The notes under the pieces were generated by a model, which saw nothing but the letters and a program-made list of their open reading frames with translations, had not been told where the DNA came from and ran no database searches. Shown in pieces: positions 1 to 8,773 of a stretch of DNA of 64,000 nt (positions are counted from its first letter, which is position 1; every line of letters begins with the position of its first letter). Origin of the DNA: Leptothermofonsia sichuanensis E412 (GTDB taxonomy: Bacteria; Cyanobacteriota; Cyanobacteriia; Leptolyngbyales; Leptolyngbyaceae). The DNA lies in contig NZ_CP072600.1 in assembly GCF_019891175.1 (NCBI RefSeq), positions 3,720,001 through 3,784,000 of the forward strand, read 5' to 3'. The position numbers and the translations under genes were made by a program.

Positions 1-2060
1 GACATGCGAGCAAACACAAGCCCAGAGCGATATTTCACAATTTGTCGGAGTTGCGCATCCGACAGGTGCCCCATTCCTTCACCAGTAACCACCCGTACCG
101 AGTTGCTCACCAATCCAATTTGGCGCGCGATCGCCTCTGCGGTCAGTCCATAATCTCCGGTCACCATTGTCACCTTGATCCCGGCTGAGTGGCACTGAGC
201 CAGAGCTTCTTTTACTTCTGGACGGGGTGGGTCAAACATGGCTACCAGACCAATGAAAGTCAACCCCTGTTCTAAGTCCTGCGATCGCAAATCCAACATT
301 TCGTTTCCACCACGGCGAGCCGCTACACCCAGAACTCGAAAACCCTGCTGCGCCAGACCATCATTGGCAGCAACCACTTCATCCCATGCCTCCTGGGTCA
401 GTTCAGTCAGGGTTCCATTGCGCAAAATGGATGTGCAATGTCGTAAAACTTCTAATGGTGCCCCTTTAGTAAATGCCAGATTTGGCAAATCATCGTTCCA
501 TAGCGTAGAAGCAGAGGCTTCCCGTTGGAGCGGCAATGCCGACCGCCAATCCAGCACCACCGTCATCATCCGGCGACGAGAATCAAAAGGAACTTCACGC
601 AATCGAGGACGTTGCTTTTGCAGGATTTCCAGATTCAGTCCTGCTTTCGCCGCTGCTACCAGGAGAGCCGCTTCCGTTGGATCACCGATTTCCTGCCAGC
701 GGCTGGGTGTTGTCAGATGAATCAGCCGTGCATTGGAACACAGGGCCGCCCCAGTCAGCAGTAAATGGACTTTCCACGCGGCAGTAAAATCTGGGGGAAT
801 CTGAACTTCACCCGTTGCCGGGTCATATCCCGTCCCGCTGACTTCAATCAGGGTTGCCGGAATGGATGAAAGCACAGCGTGATTTCCAGTCTGGGGTGCT
901 CGCGGCCCGGGTTGTTCCTTAACAGGAGGATGGTGATTTCCCGAAGGCTGCCATGGTAACCAGAGATAATGCACCGTCATTTCATTTTTGGTCAGCGTTC
1001 CCGTTTTGTCCGTGCAAATGACAGTTGTGGCACTTAAAGTTTCCACGGCTGACAGACGACGCACCAGGGCATTATGACGCACCATTCGTCGCACCCCGAT
1101 CGCCAGTGACAGCGTGACCGTTGGTAATAAGCCCTCTGGCACCAGCGCCACAATAATTCCGATACCAAAAATAAAGCTCTCCTTGACCTCCATTCCCACC
1201 AGCAGGGAAGTCAGCAAAAACACAAGGATGCCCATACTGAGAGCGATCGCCGTGATAACCCGTACAATTTGAGCTACCTGCACTTCCAGGGTGCTGGGTT
1301 CTCGCTTGACGCCCGCCGTCAGATGAGCCACATGCCCAAACTCAGTTTGGGCACCTGTTGCATACACCACCGCCACGCCCCTACCGGATGAAACCGTGGA
1401 ACCTGCCAGTACCAGATTGGGAATCTCAGCCAGGTTGACCTGCTCCTGTAATGGCTGTTCACCCGCCGGAATGGGTTTGCCACCCCGGATTGAAGCTGCC
1501 TCACGCACCCGCACTGGATAGGCGTTTCGGGCAACCGGAAGGGATTCACCCGTCAGAACAGAGACATCCAGATAAAGGCTCTCAGCCGCCACCAGTCGGG
1601 CATCCGCAGAAATGCGATCGCCTTCTTCCAATTGCATCACATCCCCCCGCACCAGTTCCCGCGCCGGAATTTGTTTCAGTTCCCCGTTTCGATACACCTT
1701 CACCTGTACGGGTAATACATTCTTTAATGCCGCTAACGCCTGCTCTGCCTGAAACTCCTGCCAAAAACTGAATACCGCATTAATCCAGATTACAGCCCAG
1801 ATGGCCCAGCCCAACTCAGGCGTTCCTGAAATAAATGCCAGAATCCCTGCCACCCATAGCAGCAGTGCCATAAAGTGACTCAATTGGTCCGTAAACCTTA
1901 ACCACAGGGGACGATGGGCTGGCTCTGGTAACTCATTCGCCCCAAATTTAGCGAGTCGCTGCAACGCTTCATCATCGGACAGCCCATCTTGATTGATCCC
2001 GAAGAATCGATAAACCTCCTCAGTCGATAGGGTCCAGATCGGTTGATGCGGTAAATCCAT
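1..2060 (-). CDS. Cation-transporting P-type ATPase, N-terminal ~686 residues (runs off the window)
   Basis: ATP-driven cation pump of the P2 (Ca2+/Na+/K+-like) type in the membrane. Reading leftwards from the ATG at 2060, the frame is open to base 1. It shows an N-terminal cation-ATPase domain, the actuator TGES motif near residue 170, a transmembrane PEGL motif near 305, and the phosphorylation motif CTDKTGTLT near 348. A KGAPLE nucleotide-binding motif and a VTGD motif follow. Family members have about 900 residues, so the last ~200 (GDGxND hinge and C-terminal helices) lie outside. A G-rich stretch precedes the start. The PEGL motif argues against a heavy-metal P1B pump. The transported ion cannot be told from this part. 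Confidence 0.93.
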   Translation of the reverse strand, partial: MDLPHQPIWTLSTEEVYRFFGINQDGLSDDEALQRLAKFGANELPEPAHRPLWLRFTDQLSHFMALLLWVAGILAFISGTPELGWAIWAVIWINAVFSFWQEFQAEQALAALKNVLPVQVKVYRNGELKQIPARELVRGDVMQLEEGDRISADARLVAAESLYLDVSVLTGESLPVARNAYPVRVREAASIRGGKPIPAGEQPLQEQVNLAEIPNLVLAGSTVSSGRGVAVVYATGAQTEFGHVAHLTAGVKREPSTLEVQVAQIVRVITAIALSMGILVFLLTSLLVGMEVKESFIFGIGIIVALVPEGLLPTVTLSLAIGVRRMVRHNALVRRLSAVETLSATTVICTDKTGTLTKNEMTVHYLWLPWQPSGNHHPPVKEQPGPRAPQTGNHAVLSSIPATLIEVSGTGYDPATGEVQIPPDFTAAWKVHLLLTGAALCSNARLIHLTTPSRWQEIGDPTEAALLVAAAKAGLNLEILQKQRPRLREVPFDSRRRMMTVVLDWRSALPLQREASASTLWNDDLPNLAFTKGAPLEVLRHCTSILRNGTLTELTQEAWDEVVAANDGLAQQGFRVLGVAARRGGNEMLDLRSQDLEQGLTFIGLVAMFDPPRPEVKEALAQCHSAGIKVTMVTGDYGLTAEAIARQIGLVSNSVRVVTGEGMGHLSDAQLRQIVKYRSGLVFARM

Positions 2061-2497
2061 GCATTCCCCCCCTTAAATTACAGATCATCTAACGACAGAT
2101 CGTTCAGTCACTGTTGGATGGCAATCAACCAGGCAAGAATAAACCATACAGAACCAACCCTAAATACTTGTCTAAAAGCCTATCCGAAAAGCCGTAAATG
2201 GCTGAACCAGGTACAGGTCCCAGGAAGTTTTCAGATAGGCTTTAAGTAATGCTGAAACTTCCATCAATATAGGCCGATCCAGTATTTTTACGGTGGTTTT
2301 CAGGGAGGAGTTCAGGGGACTTTAAACTTATCAAAGAGAAATCAAAGGTCACATTGATCACCAGAGCGCTCCCTGAAAACCCGGTCAAATTCAGTCAAAC
2401 TCAATAGTTTTACGGTATAGATGCCTCATGTCTGATAAACACAAAGCATGTGACCCAGGTAGCCATCTGATACCTGAAGTAGCAACCTGATTGGAAG
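2061..2497. other. Intergenic region with a MITE-like hairpin
   Basis: No gene is seen in this stretch. It separates the ATPase and the broken receiver gene, which point away from each other. It contains the 74-bp inverted-repeat element at 2172-2245 and otherwise AT-rich sequence that could hold both promoters. Confidence 0.6.
2172..2245. repeat. 74-bp inverted-repeat element, family A, copy 1
   Basis: The ends AAAGCCTATCCGAAAA and TTTTCAGATAGGCTTT are near-perfect inverted repeats. Related copies lie at 47293-47366 (ends conserved, inner part different) and 60417-60463 (one end only). TA borders the ends, as expected for a MITE of a TA-targeting transposon such as IS630, but no such transposase is in the window. 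Confidence 0.7.
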
Positions 2498-2890
2498 ATG
2501 AAATCACAAACTGTCCTGACCGTAGATGACAATCCAACCACTCTGGATGTCCTTTCGGAAACCTTAACGAACAACAGTTTTCAGGTTGCGGTTGCGATCG
2601 ATGGTGAGAGCACCCTGGAGCAAATTCAATTTCATCAACCAGATCTGATCCTGCTGGATATCATGATGCCAGGCATCGATGGTTTTGAAACATGCCGGCA
2701 CTTAAAGCAGAACGCTTTGATCCGCCATGGACAGCAAAGTCAAAGGATTTTCGTTGGGAGCAGTAGACTATATCACTAAACCCTTCCAGCAGGAGGAAGT
2801 CCTGGCACATGTTAGAAATTCGGGTGGAGGAACGCACATCAGAGTTGAAGCTTGCCAAGAAGTCCGCCGATCAGGCCAACAAGGCAATAC
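2498..2890 (+). pseudogene. Broken response-regulator/histidine-kinase hybrid gene
   Basis: The first frame gives a receiver domain start with the acidic pair (VDDNP) and the phosphoacceptor aspartate (LLDIMMPGIDG), then shifts near 2715. A second frame from about 2727 carries the rest of the receiver, including the conserved lysine (YITKPF). A third frame from about 2810 reads VEERTSELKLAKK, the coiled-coil linker that normally leads into a HisKA domain. Homology stops at about 2888, where a transposase remnant begins. The region between the first two frames is also too short, so a small deletion is likely. The intact relative at 13520-15166 has the same receiver-first architecture. No working protein is expected. 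Confidence 0.85.
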
Positions 2891-3345
2891 GCCCTCGAAT
2901 TTGTTTCATGGTTGATTCAATCGTGCCTGAGCTAATGGAAATACCTTCTGCTTGAAAGTAGCTGTCATTGACAATACGGTGACGATGCTTGTTGAGAGAA
3001 GCAATGAAATTGTCTACTCCTTCATGCTGCCAACCCTTAAACTGTTCGATGACTCCATCCACGTCACCTTTCCAGAGTAATGCTTCCACATCTACTAACC
3101 GTTGCTGTGAGACTCCTACTTTATTGAGATTTTCAACCAGATGAAACCAGGCCAAAATCTTTGGCGTTGGTCAGAAGTGCCAATCTTCGCAACCAAATTC
3201 CAGATTCCATCATGCCCATCTCCTAAAGAGATCACAGGCGTCGCTAATGGTTGTTCATTCACCCAGGCCACTAGTACAGCGCAGCGCCTTGCTGGCATCT
3301 GCTGGATTAGATAATGGGGTGATTCTCTGGCGGCTTGATCGGGTC
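2888..3345 (-). pseudogene. ISKra4-like transposase remnant, frameshifted and truncated
   Basis: On the minus strand two overlapping frames together match a DDE transposase of the ISKra4 type as I know it. The upstream frame carries ISLGDGHDGIWN (a catalytic Asp region); the downstream frame carries AWFHLVENLNKVG and HRHRIVN...GTIEST. A frameshift lies near 3140-3160. The C-terminal part expected after the KQI motif is missing because the reading frame runs into the broken kinase gene at about 2888. The N-terminal third is missing too. No terminal inverted repeats can be assigned. Family assignment is from memory of motifs and needs a search. Confidence 0.75.
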
Positions 3346-3360
3346 CTGGATATGAACCAG

Positions 3361-3456
3361 ATATAGCGTTTTTCAATTGAGTAAAGTACAGGAGTGTGAA
3401 GTACAGTGGGGTGCGGAGCACCCCACTGTACTTCACACCCTTGAAAAGGGCTATAT
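3361..3456. repeat. Palindromic repeat with a perfect 21-bp stem, copy 1
   Basis: Bases 3394-3414 and 3418-3438 are perfect reverse complements around the 3-nt loop GGA. Outer ends (ATATAGC...TTTTCAA and TTGAAAAGGGCTATA) also pair imperfectly, giving a ~95-bp MITE-like unit. A second, shorter member is at 5228-5275. It abuts the transposase remnant and may be what remains of the same invasion. Confidence 0.75.
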
Positions 3457-3531
3457 TGCACTCCAGCCATACCTGGATCCGCGATTACTGGCAGATTCAG
3501 TCAGGTATGAGCGATCGCCGTTAACCTGGCC

Positions 3532-4896
3532 TCACCAGGGACTGCTGATCAGTGTGAATGCGGCCCAGTAATAGGGAGCAGAAAAGTTACTCACGGTTTC
3601 ATTGCCCAGTTCGGTTGGTAACGACACCGGACCTCGTGAGAGCACCAGTTGCTTACCCTCGATCCGGATTTCTCCCCGTAACATGCGCAGTTGAGCCTGT
3701 CTGAGGGCTTCTGCTTTGGTTGGGGTTGTTCCCAGTTGCCGGTAGAATTCACTCATAAGTGCCAGAGTGCCTTCATCGCTGACATTCCAGAGGCTTGCCA
3801 GCACAGATTTAACGTTTGACTTCAGGGCAACTCCAGCAAAGCCCAGTTCCGCCTGATCGTCACCAATCGCAGTCCGACAGGCACTCAGTACCAGCAATTC
3901 CAGGGGAGAACCCCAGTCAATTTGGCGAATGTTGTCCAATCCAAGTCTGGTATCCCACAACTGGATATAGGAATTACTGGGTTTACCGGGTCTAAACACA
4001 GCATGGGTCGCCAGGTGCACAACGGTGGGAGTGTGGGTTTGCACCATTTGCTGGAGATTCGCAAAGGTAAAACTCTGGTTCAGGAAGGATTGCCCTTTCC
4101 ACTGATACCGGGCAGGTCGGGCAGATTGTAACTCCCACAGGATGTTTGAAAGTTCAGTTGGAACCGCAGGCAGGGGATTATGGTCCCGAAATTCGGATGC
4201 CCCCATTGCCAGAATTTGACCTGGTTGCAGACGGACATAATCGGTCTGGATCAAATTGAAGGCGGGAATGCGAGTCATGCTGTATTTTTCTAGCAAGAAT
4301 TGCTGACCGTCATGGAGAGCTGCCAGGGGCAAACTCCGCACCCCATTGCCCAGGCAGAACAACAGGGTATCAATGCCCTCTGCCTGGAGATAGTCTGCTT
4401 CAAATGGCTGAATAATCCACTCATACAGTTGTTGAGCGGCTGCCATTTTTGCCTTACCAGCAGAACTGTGCATTTCCAGGTGAAGGGCATCTACAACAGG
4501 ACGCAACTTCGATGTTGGGACTTCGTACAGATCGCGCACAATCGGCTTGCCCGCAGGAGTAAGCAACACCAGATGCAAGTGATCTCCACGGGGAATAACC
4601 CAGAGAACCGCAGGTCTGGTTCCAGTTTTTTGGCCAATCCGTTGCAGAGTTTGGGTAATTTCATCTGGGGTCTGAGTCACCTCTGCCAGGCTCTCTCCAA
4701 AATACGCTTCAAACTCTTGCGCCAGACCGCGTTCCATTGCCAGAACTTTTTCACTTAAGGTCTGGGACCTGACGGGAAGGGCACTGAATCCTGCGATCGC
4801 CAGGGCAAGCCCAAAACAGGAAATTCTGGTAAGCCATCTCCTGGAAACCCTGGTTGTCTGATAATTACCTTGCATTTTTTGCATTACCTGTTGCAT
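3532..4896 (-). CDS. Secreted CHAT-domain protein (caspase-like cysteine peptidase fold)
   Basis: 454 residues. The N-terminus has a basic stretch and a hydrophobic segment (about 20-45) ending in PVRSQT, which looks like a signal peptide. The C-terminal half is a CHAT domain: His298 in HLATHA and Cys340 in LSACRT form the expected dyad, followed by GVALKSNVKSVLASLW and ending in YYWAAFTL, typical of cyanobacterial CHAT proteins. There are no TPRs, unlike the larger CHAT protein at 25906-28707. Three Met codons lie in the first eight residues, so the exact start is uncertain. CHAT proteins are proteases in some systems, but the target here is unknown. Confidence 0.88.
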   Translation of the reverse strand: MQQVMQKMQGNYQTTRVSRRWLTRISCFGLALAIAGFSALPVRSQTLSEKVLAMERGLAQEFEAYFGESLAEVTQTPDEITQTLQRIGQKTGTRPAVLWVIPRGDHLHLVLLTPAGKPIVRDLYEVPTSKLRPVVDALHLEMHSSAGKAKMAAAQQLYEWIIQPFEADYLQAEGIDTLLFCLGNGVRSLPLAALHDGQQFLLEKYSMTRIPAFNLIQTDYVRLQPGQILAMGASEFRDHNPLPAVPTELSNILWELQSARPARYQWKGQSFLNQSFTFANLQQMVQTHTPTVVHLATHAVFRPGKPSNSYIQLWDTRLGLDNIRQIDWGSPLELLVLSACRTAIGDDQAELGFAGVALKSNVKSVLASLWNVSDEGTLALMSEFYRQLGTTPTKAEALRQAQLRMLRGEIRIEGKQLVLSRGPVSLPTELGNETVSNFSAPYYWAAFTLISSPW

Positions 4897-5227
4897 TGGT
4901 TCTGGTTTCAGAAGGTAGAAGGCAGAGGGCAGAGGGCAAAAATCTGATTAATTCTGCCTGCGAGCTTCAATGAACGAAGGGGTTATCCAGGACAGGGTGT
5001 ACTCATCCTGGAAAATGAACACAATCTAATACCATTTTGGATTTTAGATTTGGGATTTTAGATTGTAGAAGTCCCACGGCGCAAAGCGTTCAATCGGGTA
5101 TCTACCTCATTCTCTGCTTCAAGCGGTATAAAAATGAACAAAGTCTAAAAATGGATGAAATCCCTGATCAATCAAGGTGGTAGATGGTAGATAAGCAGTT
5201 TTCGGTTTTCGGAATCGCAATTTATCG

Positions 5228-5275
5228 CGCTTCTCAACTGAGTGAGGTACCTCACACCCTTAAAAAGGGCTATAA
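5228..5275. repeat. Palindromic repeat, copy 2 (short form)
   Basis: Shares with 3361-3456 the left part (TTCTCAACTGAGT) and the right part (CTCACACCCTT...AAGGGCTATA). The long stem is reduced to the palindrome GTGAGGTACCTCAC. Confidence 0.55.
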
Positions 5276-5535
5276 CAACCCACAATCCATATTTCACCCT
5301 TCCAACTGGCGCAAAAGGATGAATATGAGTTCCGACAGATTTAGTATATAAGTATACTGAATTTTTTGGAAGTAATGAGAAAAATTACTGAAATCTCTAT
5401 GAGAAAGTTAGAAAGAGAGCGTTAGAAAGCTCAAAACCTTATCCTGTAGTCTTTTTCCCTCCGTTATCCAGTTTCTGCCCTCTGCTGGGGTTGCTAATGC
5501 AGGTTGGCGAAAATAACCCGCCAGGTTTAGGTTGA

Positions 5536-5592
5536 ACCACGAAGACACAAAGCGCACTAAGAAACGTTGTGTCCCTTCGTGCCTTTGTGGTG
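5536..5592. repeat. Dispersed CACAAAG/CTTTGTGG inverted repeat
   Basis: AACCACGAAGACACAAAG pairs with GTGCCTTTGTGGT. Members of this family are also at 18103-18165, 33494-33558, 44864-44929, 56573-56641 and 58207-58270, with half copies at 13468-13490, 44551-44590, 51722-51757 and 60482-60530. Confidence 0.75.
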
Positions 5593-5751
5593 AGAAACTT
5601 CTGCCGCAATGCACTAATTCTGGGTAATGAATAGACTTAATCGGCAATAAATTGTCCATGCTCTGAGTTGATGAAAAGACTGCCAGAATTGATGATTTTA
5701 CGTCAAGAATTTATAGCTTTCCTTGTTTCCGACTAAGTCTAATTAAAAATT

Positions 5752-5800
5752 GGACGAATTGAAACCTTTCAATTCATCCTGCTATTCAGCAACACCGCCC
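5752..5800 (-). repeat. Hairpin repeat with covarying stem, copy 3
   Basis: GAATTGAAA pairs with TTTCAATTC, then follows GCTATTCAGCAACACCGCC. The same hairpin plus tail occurs at 24937-24987 and 56529-56579 with different stem bases. The tail forms the last codons and the TAG stop of the methyltransferase gene at 5782-6309. Confidence 0.7.
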
Positions 5801-6309
5801 TTCTCCGGTACCACCCAGCAGTAAAACGTCGGTTCCTCCTCGGTTTGCAAGTGAATCGTGCGATCGGGTTTCCAGTCGCCCAGGTCAAAATCCCGCGACA
5901 CAATGCGGGTGCCGGGGGATAATTGCTGTCGCAGGGATGGCAACAACCGCAGGTTGAGGTGGGGCAACAGATAGAGAAAAACTACCGTGGCATTCCTAAA
6001 ATCTGCTGCAAACAAGTCTTGCTGACGAAACTCAATCAGATGATCGACGCCAGCATGGCGAGCATTGGCGCTTGCTGTCTCCAGTCGTTCCGCATCCATC
6101 TCAATCCCCACTCCACGGGTACCAAACTGCTGAGCCGCAGCAATCAAAATCCGCCCATCTCCACAGCCCAGGTCATAGAAGATGTCTGTCCGGGTCATCT
6201 GTGCCAGGGTCAGTACGGCGGCGATCGCCACTGGTTCAGTGGGAATAAAGCCAATGTCGGGTTTGCGCAGAAAAAGTAGCATGAACGGAGGAGTTGAGAG
6301 TTTGAACAT
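5782..6309 (-). CDS. Class I SAM-dependent methyltransferase
   Basis: 175 residues with a Rossmann-type SAM site: motif I is FYDLGCGDGRI (about residues 43-53), the acidic residue after beta-2 is in GIEMDAERL, and FRQQDLF is motif II/III. VVFLYLLPHLNLRLLPSL and GTRIVSRDFDLGDW follow, a pattern known from small uncharacterised bacterial methyltransferases. A hydrophobic N-terminus (FMLLFLRKP) precedes FIPTEP, so the true start could be slightly later. The substrate is unknown. The gene stands alone. Its final residues GGVAE and stop codon are supplied by a dispersed hairpin repeat. Confidence 0.85.
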   Translation of the reverse strand: MFKLSTPPFMLLFLRKPDIGFIPTEPVAIAAVLTLAQMTRTDIFYDLGCGDGRILIAAAQQFGTRGVGIEMDAERLETASANARHAGVDHLIEFRQQDLFAADFRNATVVFLYLLPHLNLRLLPSLRQQLSPGTRIVSRDFDLGDWKPDRTIHLQTEEEPTFYCWVVPEKGGVAE

Positions 6310-6563
6310 TGGAACTGGGAGCTATAGGAGTCGCCATCCAGGGCAGGACAAATTAGAACGCTTAAAAATAGATTCCTGTTTCTAGATTCCTGTTTCTGCA
6401 CGATCTATCTTTGGTCAGATAGTATTCCTATCTTAGGGCAGGAGCTACCCGATAGACTCAACTGATACGTTTAGAGCAGGTTAAACGAAATGCAAGGACG
6501 GGCTGATAGCAGTTCCTTGCTCAACTGAAAACAACTTTTGATGACTACAAAGGATACAAACCT

Positions 6564-6836
6564 ATGAATATTCTTGCCTGGATCATTTTGGGACTTCTTG
6601 CCGGTGCGATCGCTAAAGCCATCTATCCCGGTCGTCAGAGTGGTAGCATTTTGGGCACACTATTGCTGGGTATCGTGGGAGCATTTATTGGCGGAACCCT
6701 CTACACATTGCTGACAACCGGCTCGTTTGTATTGACTTCAGCAGGGTTAAGCCTGGGTGGGGTGGTTGTTGCCGTCGTTGGTTCAATTATTGGTTTATTC
6801 CTGTACTACTCTTTCATGAGCCGTCGCGTTTACTAA
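6564..6836 (+). CDS. GlsB/YeaQ/YmgE-family small membrane protein
   Basis: 90 residues, almost entirely hydrophobic, with three predicted membrane helices. It has the family pattern MNILAWIILGLLAGAIAK, then PGRQSGSILGTLLLGIVGAFIGG and a glycine-rich last helix ending in YYSFMSRRVY. The family is often labelled transglycosylase-associated or general-stress protein; its biochemical role is unknown. AAGGA about ten bases upstream supports the start. A strong hairpin terminator follows at 6884-6922. Confidence 0.92.
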   Translation: MNILAWIILGLLAGAIAKAIYPGRQSGSILGTLLLGIVGAFIGGTLYTLLTTGSFVLTSAGLSLGGVVVAVVGSIIGLFLYYSFMSRRVY

Positions 6837-6883
6837 TTGCTACCGCGTCTGCTAATGGCATCTACTAAAGGTTGAGTCATATT

Positions 6884-6922
6884 AACAGCCATCATGCCTG
6901 GTTCGTGATGGCTGTTTTATTT
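6884..6922. terminator. Rho-independent terminator between convergent genes
   Basis: AACAGCCATCA (6884-6894) and TGATGGCTGTT (6906-6916) form an 11-bp stem followed by TTATTT on the plus strand. It ends the GlsB gene transcript and overlaps the last bases of the S41 peptidase gene on the other strand. Confidence 0.85.
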
Positions 6923-8191
6923 CAACTGTTCCAGGAGGGTTGCGATCGCCTGTTCTTTTTGTGGATCTATCCCCTGGGCATACTCAACTGAAAATGGCAC
7001 GACGATATCTGGAACCACGCCTTTTCCCTCCAGGCGATGATCGCCATTGACATAAACATCAGCAACAGCCACATACAGCAGGCTATTGTCCTTCATCAGA
7101 AAGGGGCGTCCGGCAACCACGTAACCAGCCGTCCGGCTGCCCACAACCGGTCCAATCTGGTACTGCTGAAAACCAAACGCCAGAATTTCTTTAGCACTGC
7201 GACTTCCTTCGTTCACCAGCATGACCACAGGCCTGTTCCATTGTCCATAGGATGTATAGCGCTTGCCGTTCCGGGAAATGCTGGTGACGCTCAGATCTCG
7301 CTGGTTTGAGTAGATGTTGAGAGCTGTCAAAGGCGCACCACCCCAGCCATCCCGCAGGTCTAATATGAGTCCATCGGCATTACTGAGGCGACCGTCGATC
7401 AGATCTGCTTCCAGTTGTTGCTGGTACTGGTCGCCTGCATAGGACCAGATATGGACGTAGCCTAACCGTTTGCCATTGCGTTGAATAACCTGGGTGCTGG
7501 CTTTCTGGGCATCCAGAAACATAGTGGTTGCATCCAGCTTTTTCGGAGTTACGGACACATCCCGCTGGCTATCAGGAGATGGGGTGCGTTGAATTCGTAA
7601 TTTCACCGGTTGACCCACTTTTTCCGCAAAGGACTGCATGGGGTGAAACGGTTGCTCATCCACACTCAAGATCTGATCACCGACCTGCAAGTCGGACTGG
7701 GCGGCTGGACTGCCATCAAAAATGGCACTCACGAAGGTTCTGCCCTGGGTTTCTTTGGTGACGATACCAATGCCACTGTATGCAATGGTTCCTTCTGGCA
7801 AAAAGGTTTTAACGGCTTTTTGTAGCGCCTGCGATCGCGGCACAAAGATCCCTAATATCTGATAGTAAGCGGGGTCCTCTGACGTGTAGTAGTGGGTGTG
7901 AGACGTGTTCAGTTCACCCAGCATTTGATTCACAACTTCAGCAAACGCCTGACTGGACTTTGTCTGTGTTGCCAGGGGTTCATACTTTGTCCGCATTGCC
8001 TTCCAGTTAACCCCATTCAAATTGGGGTCATAGAAATTCTGATTCACCGTGTCCCAAATTTCGGTAAAGAGTTCGGTTTGAGTATTGGTAGCCGGAAACA
8101 GCGGCGAAGTAAAGCTGAACAGAACCAGGAGCAAAACGCTCAACAGGGTGGCGATCGCCCAATAGCGGCGGGAGACTATCAACCGTTTCAT
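6917..8191 (-). CDS. S41-family peptidase with PDZ domain
   Basis: 424 residues. An N-terminal hydrophobic segment (about 10-32) suggests export or anchoring. Helical N-domain, then a PDZ region (GIGIVTKETQGRTFVSAIFDGSPA to SVDEQPF), then the protease core with LILDLRDGWGG and the nucleophile Ser332 in NEGSRSAKE. The Lys usual in a GKG motif after the serine is absent: VGSRTAGYVVAGR is found instead. A TSHTHYY motif near residue 95 could give a tricorn-like histidine, which is an inference. The end (GKGVVPDIVVPF) matches related proteins. It probably cleaves periplasmic proteins or peptides. It stands alone, facing the GlsB gene. Confidence 0.9.
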   Translation of the reverse strand: MKRLIVSRRYWAIATLLSVLLLVLFSFTSPLFPATNTQTELFTEIWDTVNQNFYDPNLNGVNWKAMRTKYEPLATQTKSSQAFAEVVNQMLGELNTSHTHYYTSEDPAYYQILGIFVPRSQALQKAVKTFLPEGTIAYSGIGIVTKETQGRTFVSAIFDGSPAAQSDLQVGDQILSVDEQPFHPMQSFAEKVGQPVKLRIQRTPSPDSQRDVSVTPKKLDATTMFLDAQKASTQVIQRNGKRLGYVHIWSYAGDQYQQQLEADLIDGRLSNADGLILDLRDGWGGAPLTALNIYSNQRDLSVTSISRNGKRYTSYGQWNRPVVMLVNEGSRSAKEILAFGFQQYQIGPVVGSRTAGYVVAGRPFLMKDNSLLYVAVADVYVNGDHRLEGKGVVPDIVVPFSVEYAQGIDPQKEQAIATLLEQLK

Positions 8192-8773
8192 GTCGATGTA
8201 TTGACCTTTTTAGGTTGGGCTTTCTATAGCAAGGGATAGAGGACAGGGGATGGGGAACAGGGAAGGATGGATGACAAGATCAGGGGTTGAGTATTCTCAT
8301 TTGCCCTGACCTGGATGGCCGCCGCTATACCCTAGCGAGTTCTGCTCTGGTTTGCCCACCATAGTTGAGATCTAATGAGATCTAAAATCAAAAGCGCTCT
8401 CGTTAAATCCAGGTAATCAACCGTGTCTAAAACGACTGATTTTTATCAAAATTTAAGTATTTTCCAGGCGATTTCCGCACAGCGGTAGATATAAACTCAA
8501 ACTATTGTGCATTAATCTTCTATACGGAAATCAATGCGTAGCAATGGTAACCTTGCTCATTCATTTCAATTTCGAGGTGACTGTCCACTTTGTGAATTTG
8601 ACTTTACACCATTCAACGACAAGACAATTGGACGACCAACAATTGGATTTCAGATAGTCCAGTGGATTTCAGATAGTCCAGCGAAACCCCTGGTTAGAAG
8701 AACCGGGTTCTGGAAAGCTTGACATCGGGTCGTCCTGGTTTAAGCCCAGAGACAATCATTTACTTGAGGAAAA
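8192..8773. other. Divergent intergenic region, 582 bp
   Basis: No convincing gene. It begins with a low-complexity GAGGACAGGGGATGGGG stretch (8236-8270) and contains a perfect tandem pair of 19 bp (8644-8662 and 8663-8681). It must hold the promoters of the S41 peptidase and the channel-like gene. The open frame at 8534-8722 spans the tandem repeat and resembles no protein I know. Confidence 0.6.
8644..8681. repeat. Perfect 19-bp tandem duplication
   Basis: TGGATTTCAGATAGTCCAG occurs twice with no gap, about 90 bases upstream of the channel gene. It could be a duplicated binding site or a recent slippage event. Confidence 0.7.

Larger units (their letters stand above)
4897..5781. other. Gene-free 885-bp region rich in repeats
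   Basis: No credible gene. It holds a purine-rich GGCAGAGGGCAGAGGG stretch (4920-4940), a doubled TTTTAGATTTGGGATTTTAGAT motif (about 5040-5070), a palindromic repeat (5228-5275), a CACAGAG-type inverted repeat (5536-5592) and a hairpin repeat (5752-5800). The short open frame at 5408-5659 is mostly repeat sequence. Confidence 0.65.

Noticed and set aside
5408-5659. 83-codon open frame on the minus strand
   Set aside because: Most of it is the dispersed inverted repeat at 5536-5592; composition and lack of a ribosome site argue against a gene.
8534-8722. 62-codon open frame before the channel gene
   Set aside because: It spans a 19-bp tandem duplication and resembles no protein; no ribosome site.
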